This document shows positions 1 through 5,931 of a DNA stretch of 8,443 nucleotides, piece by piece. The stretch lies in NCBI GenBank assembly GCA_023415515.1, contig JAEZKH010000010.1, positions 1-8,443 on the forward strand, in the 5' to 3' direction. Both the position numbers and the translations under genes were made by a program. Origin of the DNA: Actinomycetes bacterium. GTDB taxonomy: Bacteria; Actinomycetota; Actinomycetes; Mycobacteriales; Mycobacteriaceae. A model generated the notes under the pieces. That model worked only from the letters and a program-made list of their open reading frames with translations, ran no database searches and was not told the DNA's origin. Each line of letters begins with the position of its first letter. Positions within the stretch are counted from its first letter, which is position 1.

Positions 1-302
1 ACCTCGCCACCGCCGGTCGAGTGGCCGACGTGGATCGCGTCATGCAGGTCGAGATGCTCGACGACCGCGGCGAGATCGTCGGCGTAGTGGTCCATGTCGT
101 GGTTGTCGGCGACTTGGGAGGACCGCCCGTGGCCGCGCCTGTCGTGGGCGATCACGCGGTACCCCTTCGACAGGAAGAACAGCATCTGGTTGTCCCAGTC
201 GTCGGCCGACAGCGGCCAGCCGTGGCTGAAGACGATCGGCTGACCCGATCCCCAGTCCTTGAAGAAGATCTCGACGCCATCGCCGGTTGTGATCGTGGGC
301 AT
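1..302 (-). CDS. Alpha/beta hydrolase, non-haem chloroperoxidase-like (C-terminus beyond window)
   Basis: Only the first 100 codons are present; the gene runs off the left edge. The fold is clear: an N-terminal strand region, an oxyanion HG at residues 27-28 within SHGWPLSADDWD, the loop HDRRGHGRS at 53-61, and the nucleophile elbow GHSTGG with Ser95. The HGWPLSADDWD and GHSTGGGE blocks are typical of the cofactor-free chloro/bromoperoxidase branch, many members of which probably act as esterases or lactonases in vivo. The catalytic Asp and His would lie beyond the window. The ATG at 302 lacks a good Shine-Dalgarno, but a TAGAGT box ends 7 bases upstream, so a leaderless transcript is possible. 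It lies 37 bases downstream of the carotenoid oxygenase gene on the same strand, so read-through cotranscription is also likely. The substrate cannot be told from sequence. Confidence 0.9.
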   Translation of the reverse strand, partial: MPTITTGDGVEIFFKDWGSGQPIVFSHGWPLSADDWDNQMLFFLSKGYRVIAHDRRGHGRSSQVADNHDMDHYADDLAAVVEHLDLHDAIHVGHSTGGGE

Positions 303-308
303 GCCGAA

Positions 309-322
309 GACTCTAAAGAGTC
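309..322. promoter_or_regulatory. Perfect dyad GACTCT-AA-AGAGTC at the hydrolase start, overlapping a -10-like box
   Basis: Two 6-base arms (309-314 and 317-322) are exact inverted repeats around AA. On the minus strand TAGAGT (315-310) inside the dyad is followed by 7 bases and the hydrolase ATG, the usual geometry of a mycobacterial leaderless promoter. The loop is too short for a good RNA hairpin, so a protein-binding site is the better reading. It differs from the ATAAC-N3-GTTAT sites near 1800, so a different regulator would be needed. Confidence 0.4.
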
Positions 323-339
323 ACCCCAGTTGGCGCGCG

Positions 340-1785
340 TTACACCGTGGCCGTTGGGACCCAGTTGCCGTGGAATCCGGCCGGAACGCGGTGCGGCAGC
401 TTGATGCTCGCGACGTCATCCAGCGTCTGCGCATCGAGGATCGCCAACTCGCTGCGGTCGGTCGCCCGATCGTAGACGTAGCCCATCAGCACGCCCTCGT
501 CTTCGGCCGCGTCGGGCGATGACGGCTGAAAGACGAACTCGCCGACCGCCTTCCCGGTGCCGAATGAGCGCGCCTCGGTGTTCCCGCCGACGAAGTCGTG
601 CTTGAGCAGCACGTCCTCACCGCTGACGCCCGCGCCGACCGTCGGCGCGTAGCCGTATCGATGCCGCCTGCCGACCACCCGTTCGTCGACCCGCGGGAAC
701 TCCTGAGCGCGGTCGTCGACGCGCGACTCCCGCACCTTCCCGTCGGCCAGATCGACCGTCCACCGGTCCAGTGTCGGCGGTCCGTCGTTGGGACCGAGAT
801 GTTCGGCGTCGAACATCTTCGGGTGACGAACGACGTCTGCCACGATGGTGTCCCCGTCGTCGTAGGCGTTCATCGGGTGGAAGACGTAACAGGGTTCGAC
901 GTCGAACCACCTCACATCGGTGTTGTTACCGTCGCGCGGCATCACGCCGATCCTGGCCGGATACTTCGGGTTCCACGAATAGGGGAAGCGCCGGTCAACA
1001 CTGGCACCACGCGGCTGCCGGGCGGCGATCGGGTCGGGTATCCGGACCCGACCGATCAACGCCGACAACACAAGTCGAGCAGGAAGCCGCATACTGCGGG
1101 GCACCGTGATCGCGGCGGCTTGTTGCACATCGAAGGTGACGGGCAGGTCATAGAAGATCACATGCTTCTCGGTCAGCGACATGTCGTGCATCATCGGACT
1201 TCCCGTCACCTCGATGTCGACGGTGCGCCGCGCCCGTCCGTCGGTGCCGATGACCGAGTACTGCACCGTGTTGCCGCGGTACATGCTGTACGAAACCGCA
1301 TGTAGCTCACCGGTTTCCGGGTCGCGCTTTGGATGAGCGGTGTAGCCGCCTGTCAGTGTGCCGTCGAAATCGCATGCACCGACCGTTTCGAGCTCGTCGG
1401 TCAGCTCCATGTTCGTGACGCCCGATTCGATCAGCGCGAGGGTCTTACCCGCATGTCCGATCACGTTGGTGTTCGCACCGATTCCGGACAGTCGGAAGAC
1501 CCCGGCCGGCGGCTCCTCGCCGAGGGCGCGCGCAGTCTGCGGGCCGCGCACCCAGCGGTTGCGGTACCACTCCGCCCTGCCGTCCCGGATGCGGATCCCG
1601 TGCACCATGCCGTCACCGACGAACCAGTGGTACAGCTCCGGATCGATCTCACCGATCGGATTCGGGCCATTGCGCAGGTATCGCCCGTCGAGGTGATCCG
1701 GAATCGTTCCCTCGACCTGCAGGTCCGTCAGCGTGTATTCGCGGTCGATCGGGGCGAACTCGCCCTCCAGGTACCGGTTCGTCAT
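340..1785 (-). CDS. Carotenoid cleavage oxygenase (RPE65/lignostilbene dioxygenase family)
   Basis: Predicted iron(II)-dependent dioxygenase that cleaves a conjugated C=C bond of a carotenoid, apocarotenoid or stilbene-like substrate; 481 residues, normal for the family. The four iron-binding histidines can be placed at His151 (YTAHPK), His200 (MMHDM), His303 (FHPMNAYDDGD) and His472 (FHGNWVP). The second-shell EFPR motif lies at 362-365, and the N-terminal signatures GRYLRNGPNP (34-43) and WFVGDGMVHG (54-63) are intact. No signal peptide is seen, so it is probably cytosolic. I chose ATG 1785 because AGGGGG (1798-1793) sits 7 bases upstream; an in-frame ATG at 1848 would put the promoter and operators inside the gene. 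It is divergent from the TetR gene and precedes the hydrolase. Family assignment is firm; the substrate is unknown. Confidence 0.95.
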   Translation of the reverse strand: MTNRYLEGEFAPIDREYTLTDLQVEGTIPDHLDGRYLRNGPNPIGEIDPELYHWFVGDGMVHGIRIRDGRAEWYRNRWVRGPQTARALGEEPPAGVFRLSGIGANTNVIGHAGKTLALIESGVTNMELTDELETVGACDFDGTLTGGYTAHPKRDPETGELHAVSYSMYRGNTVQYSVIGTDGRARRTVDIEVTGSPMMHDMSLTEKHVIFYDLPVTFDVQQAAAITVPRSMRLPARLVLSALIGRVRIPDPIAARQPRGASVDRRFPYSWNPKYPARIGVMPRDGNNTDVRWFDVEPCYVFHPMNAYDDGDTIVADVVRHPKMFDAEHLGPNDGPPTLDRWTVDLADGKVRESRVDDRAQEFPRVDERVVGRRHRYGYAPTVGAGVSGEDVLLKHDFVGGNTEARSFGTGKAVGEFVFQPSSPDAAEDEGVLMGYVYDRATDRSELAILDAQTLDDVASIKLPHRVPAGFHGNWVPTATV

Positions 1786-1792
1786 GGTCCAA

Positions 1793-1798
1793 CCCCCT
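1793..1798 (-). promoter_or_regulatory. Ribosome binding site of the carotenoid oxygenase gene
   Basis: AGGGGG on the minus strand, 7 bases before ATG 1785. It decides the start in favour of the residue sequence MTNRYLEG rather than the longer reading from 1848. Confidence 0.75.
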
Positions 1799-1813
1799 AT
1801 AACAGCGTTATGG
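1798..1813. promoter_or_regulatory. Probable TetR operator O1 (ATAAC-AGC-GTTAT)
   Basis: Arms ATAAC (1799-1803) and GTTAT (1807-1811) are inverted repeats around 3 bases. The 16-base block TATAACA-NN-GTTATGG recurs at 1822-1837 with only the two central bases changed; the centres are 24 bases apart. It lies at about +2 to +15 of the predicted oxygenase transcript, so bound repressor would block early transcription. The dyad and its repetition are seen directly; binding by the adjacent TetR protein is inferred. Confidence 0.75.
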
Positions 1814-1819
1814 ATTCTC

Positions 1820-1848
1820 TGTATAACACTGTTATGGCACCATGGCAA
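1820..1848 (-). promoter_or_regulatory. Promoter of the carotenoid oxygenase gene
   Basis: The minus strand carries TTGCCA (1848-1843), a 17-base spacer, then TATACA (1825-1820), close to the primary sigma consensus with ideal spacing. Start of transcription would be near 1813, giving a leader of about 28 bases that contains the AGGGGG ribosome site. Operator O2 overlaps the -10 box and spacer. Confidence 0.65.
1822..1837. promoter_or_regulatory. Probable TetR operator O2 (ATAAC-ACT-GTTAT) with plus-strand -10 box
   Basis: Second copy of the 16-base dyad: arms ATAAC (1823-1827) and GTTAT (1831-1835). On the minus strand it covers the spacer and -10 of the oxygenase promoter. On the plus strand TATAAC (1822-1827) can act as the -10 for the regulator gene, with transcription starting around 1834. 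One site could therefore shut both directions, giving repression and autoregulation. Confidence 0.75.
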
Positions 1849-2501
1849 GGATGCGCACGGTTCGGGAGCAGTTGATCGATGGTGGCATCCGCGTCCTCGA
1901 GCGGGACGGCGTCAGCGCCCTCAGCGCGCGCAAGCTGGCTGCGGAAACCGGGACGTCGACGATGGCCGTCTACACCCACTTCGGCGGAATGACCGGTCTC
2001 ATCGACGCCATCGCCGGCGAGGCGTTCGCCCGCTTCACCCGCGCGCTCACCGAGGTCGAGCAGACCGACGATCCGGTGGCCGACTTCGTCGTCATGGGAT
2101 TCCACTACCGCGAGTTCGCCCTCGCCAATCCGCAGCGCTATCAGCTGATGTTCGGCACTTCCGCCGAGTCACTGAACCGTTTTCATGCCGACGTCACCGT
2201 CACCGGAAGCGCTTCTGACCGTGCGGATTTCGGCGTGTCATTCGACGCGCTGGTGACGGTGGTGCGACGGATGGTCGATGCCGGCCGGATACGCGACGAC
2301 GGGGATTCCGTGACGGCCGGGCGGCTGTGGAGCGTCACCCACGGCGCGGTGCTGCTCGAGATGGCGGGCTTCTTCGGCCGGGAGAACCACGGCCTCACCG
2401 AGATTCTGACGCCACTGGTGGTCGACCTGTTGGTCGGAATGGGCGACGACCGCGAACGGGTTCTCGAGTCGTTCGCCAAGGCCGCGACGCGTCTGCGCTA
2501 G
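1842..2501 (+). CDS. TetR/AcrR-family repressor with WHG-type C-terminal domain
   Basis: DNA-binding repressor of 219 residues. The N-terminal helix-turn-helix spans about residues 28-47 (LSARKLAAETGTSTMAVYTHF), with the usual Y-x-H-F recognition-helix end. The ligand domain matches the WHG-type family: the block HYREFALANPQRYQLMFG lies at about 88-105 and WSVTHG at 163-168. It is divergent from the oxygenase gene and separated from it by two matching dyads, so it most likely represses that gene and itself; the inducer may be the oxygenase substrate or product. Start at ATG 1842 is assumed; ATG 1851 is equally lacking a Shine-Dalgarno, and the transcript is probably leaderless or nearly so. 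Its stop shares the bases CTAG with the stop of the convergent gene. Confidence 0.93.
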   Translation: MARMRTVREQLIDGGIRVLERDGVSALSARKLAAETGTSTMAVYTHFGGMTGLIDAIAGEAFARFTRALTEVEQTDDPVADFVVMGFHYREFALANPQRYQLMFGTSAESLNRFHADVTVTGSASDRADFGVSFDALVTVVRRMVDAGRIRDDGDSVTAGRLWSVTHGAVLLEMAGFFGRENHGLTEILTPLVVDLLVGMGDDRERVLESFAKAATRLR

Positions 2502-3454
2502 CCCCGATCCCTGGCGTCGTTGAGACCGGTCCGAAGCAGATCCCACGCGAGGCGGCGAGCGTCGGCGGCCTTCTCGTACATGAGGCGCTGTACCGACGGG
2601 ATGGGGTTGGGCTGCGTCGACCGTCCCTCGACGATGTCGTCGCAAACATCCTGCGCCACTTGGATTCCCATCAACACGGCTTCGTTGACACCCTCGAGTG
2701 CCTCGTTGAGCCTGCTGTCGTCGACGATCTGATGGGCGTTGGCGAGCTCGACGGAGAAGTCGTTCACCACCTGACCGATCTGCTCGAAGATCGGCAACAT
2801 CGCCTGCTCACGCTCGGAGCGGTCAGTGTTGTCGAGGATGCTCGCGCCCCGGTTCCACAGCGTCGCAAGCATGTTTGTGTGCAGGCTCACCGCGCGCGAG
2901 ACCTCGATCACCGCCTGCTTCTGCAGTTGGTGCAGCAGATGGGTGCGCTCGAGCGCGGCCTGCCTGCGGTGGGCGTCCATCTCGGCCCGGTGCAGTTCTC
3001 GGATCTGCGCCAGCTCACGAGCCGACCGTTCCTCGGCCGCTGCGAGGTCACGCGCGGACCGCTTCTCGACGTCCGCGCGCTCGCGGATCGAGCGCTGTTC
3101 GGCGACGGCCATCTGGAGACGCAGCAGGTCGGCGGCCTCTGCGGCCCGCTGGTTCGCCTGCCGTTGGACATTGACGGTCTGCCACATCACCACCGCCGCT
3201 GCGACGAGGACCGCCGCGCCGAAGAACCAGTCCGACTTGGTCCCCGACTCGCCCGGCGCGAACAGGATGAACCATGCGACCGCCAGGCCGCCCGCCACCC
3301 CGCACGACAGCCACCCGATGCCCCGCCAACCGTCGATCGCAGCGAAGATTCCCGTCCCGCCGCGATCGGAGCCGGTCCCGGACTGTGCGCTGGCGCCCAC
3401 CTCACCGCGTTCTGACTGGTCGTCGGCCGTGGAGGATTCGACTACTTCGGTCAT
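2498..3454 (-). CDS. Two-pass membrane protein with cytoplasmic-type coiled coil, unknown function
   Basis: I do not recognise this 318-residue protein. An acidic, Ser/Gly-rich N-terminus (1-40) precedes two hydrophobic segments at about 47-66 and 76-94. A long charged helix follows at about 97-180, rich in Ala, Glu and Arg, which includes three back-to-back 11-residue repeats of pattern R-S-x-R-x-x-A (121-153). The remainder (181-318) is predicted helical and soluble. The hairpin membrane anchor would put the coiled coil and C-terminus on the same side, probably the cytosol, so it may act as a scaffold or multimer. Start ATG 3454 is chosen for GGGAGA 6 bases upstream; the frame is open to ATG 3571 and beyond but that extension is Arg/Gly-rich and looks non-coding. 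It is divergent from the HTH/His-tail gene. No enzymatic motif is visible. Confidence 0.85.
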   Translation of the reverse strand: MTEVVESSTADDQSERGEVGASAQSGTGSDRGGTGIFAAIDGWRGIGWLSCGVAGGLAVAWFILFAPGESGTKSDWFFGAAVLVAAAVVMWQTVNVQRQANQRAAEAADLLRLQMAVAEQRSIRERADVEKRSARDLAAAEERSARELAQIRELHRAEMDAHRRQAALERTHLLHQLQKQAVIEVSRAVSLHTNMLATLWNRGASILDNTDRSEREQAMLPIFEQIGQVVNDFSVELANAHQIVDDSRLNEALEGVNEAVLMGIQVAQDVCDDIVEGRSTQPNPIPSVQRLMYEKAADARRLAWDLLRTGLNDARDRG

Positions 3455-3482
3455 CACAGATCTCCCGTTCCGCCCCGAGCCT

Positions 3483-3506
3483 CCCCGCCGTGCGGGGTAC
3501 AGACTA
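3483..3506 (-). promoter_or_regulatory. Possible promoter and 5' hairpin of the coiled-coil membrane gene
   Basis: Minus-strand TAGTCT (3506-3501) fits a TANNNT -10 box. The predicted start near 3494 would give a leader of about 40 bases. CCCCGC (3483-3488) and GCGGGG (3492-3497) form a 6-base stem with a 3-base loop at the very 5' end of that leader. No good -35 is seen. GC-rich chance pairing is a real alternative. Confidence 0.35.
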
Positions 3507-3633
3507 GGGCCGCACCGCGCCCTATCTTCACACCGTCCGTCGGCATCGGCGCCGCCGAGGTTTGAGGTCATGATCAATCCGCAGGTCACAGCCGAGCGCG
3601 GGACTCACGGTGACGCAGAGGGCCGCCGCCCGC

Positions 3634-3648
3634 TAGGGTCAGTCCGTG
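3634..3648 (+). promoter_or_regulatory. Leaderless-type promoter box in front of a small ORF
   Basis: TAGGGT (3634-3639) is followed by 6 bases and GTG (3646-3648), the standard spacing of mycobacterial leaderless promoters. If used, the downstream 194-residue gene would have an 88-base leader that contains the small ORF. Confidence 0.45.
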
Positions 3649-3711
3649 CTCAAGTCGAGCGGGGCGACGGGGAAGCACGCGTCGTCGGCTGCTCACCGCT
3701 ATCGGAATTGA
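3646..3711 (+). CDS. Possible leaderless small upstream ORF (21 codons)
   Basis: GTG 3646 to TGA 3709-3711 encodes a basic 21-residue peptide beginning VLKSSGATGKHASS and ending HRYRN. The only support is position: it begins 6 bases after a TAGGGT box and ends 22 bases before the ATG of the next gene, in a different frame from it. Mycobacteria are known to translate many such leaderless short ORFs, some of them regulatory. No Cys run or other attenuator-like residue cluster is present. It may equally be untranslated leader. Confidence 0.3.
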   Translation: MLKSSGATGKHASSAAHRYRN

Positions 3712-3733
3712 CCTCCAAGAGAGTCGAGGGCCC

Positions 3734-4318
3734 ATGGGACAGTCCGCGCCACAGGACGATTCGTCGATCATCGTCAGCCTCTCCGAGGCGGCGATGCACA
3801 TGTACAGCGCCGCCATCGACGCGTTGCCGTTCGCCGAGGACAAGAAATTCCACAGGCGGGCCGATGTGGTGCTCGACGGGATGCGCAAGCTGCGCTCGGC
3901 GCTCGTCGATGCGGCAAGCTCGGCCAGACCGTCACCCGCGGTGATCATCGAGCTCAGCAATGTCCGACGGCGCTACGACTCGCTGATGGAGCACGCCGCG
4001 GCTGCCCCGGGGTCGAGCCTCGGTCAACAGCTCTACGTCACCCGTGTGCACGCCAAGCTGTCGGCCGAGGAAGTGGCCAACGGCGCAGGGTTGCCCGTGC
4101 ACCTGCCCGACGAGCTCGAGGCGGGCGGCACACCGAGCGACGCCGAGGCAGCGAAGATCAGGGAGACGATCGCGGCCCTCGGCGGGGTGCCCGGCACCGA
4201 ACACGGGCTCTACCGCGACACCGAGCCGGAGCATTACGACTCCGAACATCACGACGACCACGACGACCATCACGTCAACGGTCACGGGGAACACTTCGCC
4301 GAGGAGAACGCCGGCTGA
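3734..4318 (+). CDS. Protein with degenerate XRE-like helix-turn-helix and His-rich tail, unknown function
   Basis: A 194-residue soluble protein I cannot name. Residues 10-92 look all-helical. Residues 96-151, starting LGQQLYVTRVHAKLSAEEVA and ending IRETIAALGG, follow the pattern of an XRE/Cro helix-turn-helix (LGxxLxxxRxxxxLSxEEvAxxAGlp...), but the recognition helix is replaced by an acidic, proline-containing stretch, so DNA binding is doubtful. The tail from 157 to 188 has nine histidines mixed with Asp/Glu (for example EHHDDHDDHHVNGHGEHF), a likely divalent-metal ligand cluster. ATG 3734 has CGAGGG close upstream (3-base spacing, short) and AAGAGAG a little further. It is divergent from the coiled-coil membrane gene and convergent with the next gene. 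A metal-linked regulatory or storage role is only inference. Confidence 0.85.
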   Translation: MGQSAPQDDSSIIVSLSEAAMHMYSAAIDALPFAEDKKFHRRADVVLDGMRKLRSALVDAASSARPSPAVIIELSNVRRRYDSLMEHAAAAPGSSLGQQLYVTRVHAKLSAEEVANGAGLPVHLPDELEAGGTPSDAEAAKIRETIAALGGVPGTEHGLYRDTEPEHYDSEHHDDHDDHHVNGHGEHFAEENAG

Positions 4319-4351
4319 CCCAACCGCGGCCGAGCGGGCCCGCCGATCGAC

Positions 4352-5014
4352 TCAGCCGTCGAGTTCCCCTGCGATACCCCGTTCGATGGCGGCGCGGGTG
4401 CGCTCCGGCAGGACGATGAGCCCGTCGAGTTCGCGGCGCGCGACGGCAAAGGCGCGTTCCCGCTCCTGCGCGGTGGCGGCGCCGTCGGTCGCGATCCGCA
4501 ACGCGCCGTGCGCGCGGGAGAGCCGCTGCTGTTCGTCGCGCGAGAAGTCGCTTCGCCGCCTGCGGATCGCCTCGGCCTCTGCGACGTCGAACGCCGTCAC
4601 GTACTCCTCCACCGCATCGAGGTAGAGCCGAGCGGCCTCGCCGTCGTCGAGCAGGTCGCCCGCATCCGCGGGGCGCAGCATGTCGGCGCGGAGCTTGGCG
4701 CGGTGGAACCGCTGCGTGAGCGGATCCCGCATGTCGGTCATGAGTGGATAGTCCAGCAGCTTGCTGACGTCGATCTCGTAATCGAGCCAACGGGTGTCGG
4801 TCCGGTCGTGCTCACGCACCATCCGCATGATCGCCTGCCACCGGGCCGACCTGCTGACCCGCTGCGGGGCCGTGGCGTCCGGCTGCGACGCGCCTGCCTC
4901 GTCGACGCCGGCCTGCTGCCGGACCTTCGACACCGCTCTGAAGCCGCCGTAGATCAGGCCGACCAGCGGCACGAGCACGATCAGCAGCTCGACGACCCGG
5001 ATGAGCAGACCCAC
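4352..5014 (-). CDS. Single-pass membrane protein of unknown function
   Basis: 220 residues, unrecognised. One hydrophobic segment at about 3-24 (LLIRVVELLIVLVPLVGLIYGG) with basic residues after it suggests an N-terminal anchor with the rest in the cytosol. Residues 57-220 are charged and helical, with an Arg run (151-154) and no visible catalytic motif. The start is GTG 5014, without a Shine-Dalgarno; it lies 9 bases after the exporter stop, so translation by coupling is possible, and a TAGCCT box ends 6 bases upstream, so a separate leaderless transcript is also possible. It converges on the HTH/His-tail gene with a 33-base gap. Function is unknown; proximity to the exporter does not by itself mean a shared role. 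Confidence 0.85.
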   Translation of the reverse strand: MGLLIRVVELLIVLVPLVGLIYGGFRAVSKVRQQAGVDEAGASQPDATAPQRVSRSARWQAIMRMVREHDRTDTRWLDYEIDVSKLLDYPLMTDMRDPLTQRFHRAKLRADMLRPADAGDLLDDGEAARLYLDAVEEYVTAFDVAEAEAIRRRRSDFSRDEQQRLSRAHGALRIATDGAATAQERERAFAVARRELDGLIVLPERTRAAIERGIAGELDG

Positions 5015-5026
5015 AAGGCCAGGCTA
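5015..5026 (-). promoter_or_regulatory. Leaderless-type -10 box overlapping the exporter stop codon
   Basis: Minus-strand TAGCCT (5026-5021) is followed by GGCCTT and GTG 5014. The first three bases TAG are also the stop codon of the EamA gene. The motif is short, so chance is possible, but no ribosome site offers another explanation for the GTG start apart from coupling. Confidence 0.35.
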
Positions 5027-5914
5027 CGGCGGCGGCTGCGACCGCGTCTGCGGCGCTGCTCTTGCACCGAGCACCAGCGCGACGACGACCAGCCCGACAC
5101 CAGCGACCTCGGCCGCCGTCGGTATCTGTCCGAGCACCGCGACACCGATCAGCCCGGCGGTGACCGGAAGGAGTGCGAGAAGCAGCGCGAACGTGGCGCT
5201 GCCGATCCCGACGAGGACGAGTTGGTCGAGCACATAGGGGATCGCGGTCGACAGCAGGCCGATGCACAGGCCGAGCAGCCACGTCCGCGGATCGGCGAAC
5301 ACCGAGGCATCGACGACGCCCTGCGGGATCAGGATCGCGGGAGCCGTCACGACCGCCGCCGCCGCCATCCCGACCGCGAGCGAGTCCAGGCCGGAGCCGG
5401 TGTCGGCGACCCGCTTGCCGCGCAGGATGTAGCCCGCCCACATCGCCGCCGACAGCAGCGCGAACAGCACACCGGCCAGGTTGGCGTCGAATTCGACACC
5501 GGCGAGCAACACCACACCCGCGCAGGCCAACCCGACGGCGACGGCGTCGATGCGACGCCGCGATCCCCATGCGGCCACCACGGTCGGCCCGACGAACTCG
5601 ATGGCCACGGCGGTGCCCAGCGGTATCCGCGCGATCGCCTCGTAGATGGCGATGTTCATCGCCAGCGTCACGAGGCCGAACATCGCGGCGACGACGACCC
5701 CCCTGCGATCCCAACCGTGACGCCACGGCCTGCGCCACGCGACGAGGATGCCTGCCGCCGCGGCCACCCGAAGCCACGCCACGGTCGACGGTTCGGTCGT
5801 GGCGAACAGGTGGACACCGATGGCGGCGCCGACATACTGCGATATCGCCCCGATGACGAAGACGAACGGGATCGACCATCCGGGCAGCAGCGATCGAGAA
5901 GCGATGGGACGCAA
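5024..5914 (-). CDS. EamA/DMT-superfamily exporter, RhtA-like
   Basis: Inner-membrane transporter of 296 residues, the same length as the RhtA group (threonine/homoserine exporters), with about ten hydrophobic segments in two EamA repeats (about 15-138 and 144-284). The block IPLGTAVAIEFVGPTVVA at 97-114 is a hallmark of RhtA proteins; SAAMWAGYILRGKR (155-168) and STAIPYVLDQ (222-231) match the second repeat. It likely exports an amino acid or similar small metabolite, but the substrate is not decided by sequence. The start is TTG 5914, the first possible start after an in-frame TGA at 5929-5927; AGGG directly abuts it, so initiation is unusual. The gene is divergent from the polymerase gene with only 29 bases between starts, and is followed after 9 bases by the single-pass membrane gene. 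Confidence 0.9.
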   Translation of the reverse strand: MRPIASRSLLPGWSIPFVFVIGAISQYVGAAIGVHLFATTEPSTVAWLRVAAAAGILVAWRRPWRHGWDRRGVVVAAMFGLVTLAMNIAIYEAIARIPLGTAVAIEFVGPTVVAAWGSRRRIDAVAVGLACAGVVLLAGVEFDANLAGVLFALLSAAMWAGYILRGKRVADTGSGLDSLAVGMAAAAVVTAPAILIPQGVVDASVFADPRTWLLGLCIGLLSTAIPYVLDQLVLVGIGSATFALLLALLPVTAGLIGVAVLGQIPTAAEVAGVGLVVVALVLGARAAPQTRSQPPP

Positions 5915-5931
5915 CCCTACTTCGTGTCACC

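Noticed and set aside
598..1305. 235-codon plus-strand open frame
   Set aside because: Antisense to the carotenoid oxygenase, whose conserved histidine motifs fix the true frame.
1786..1848. 21-codon N-terminal extension of the oxygenase
   Set aside because: It would translate through the promoter and both operators; AGGGGG marks ATG 1785.
3455..3589. Upstream extension of the coiled-coil membrane protein to ATG 3571 or the frame limit at 3589
   Set aside because: The added residues are Arg/Gly-rich and lack a good ribosome site, whereas ATG 3454 has GGGAGA at 6 bases.
2327..3944. Two long plus-strand open frames (about 360-370 codons) opposite the coiled-coil gene
   Set aside because: Low-complexity Arg/Ala/Ser translations with no family signature; they cross the end of the TetR gene or the start of the HTH/His-tail gene.
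4242..4280. Short tandem-looking CACGACGAC repeats
   Set aside because: They are codon-level consequences of the His/Asp-rich protein tail, not an independent DNA repeat.
4334..4343. Palindrome GCGGGCCCGC between convergent stops
   Set aside because: It leaves no loop for a hairpin terminator and such palindromes are common at this GC content.
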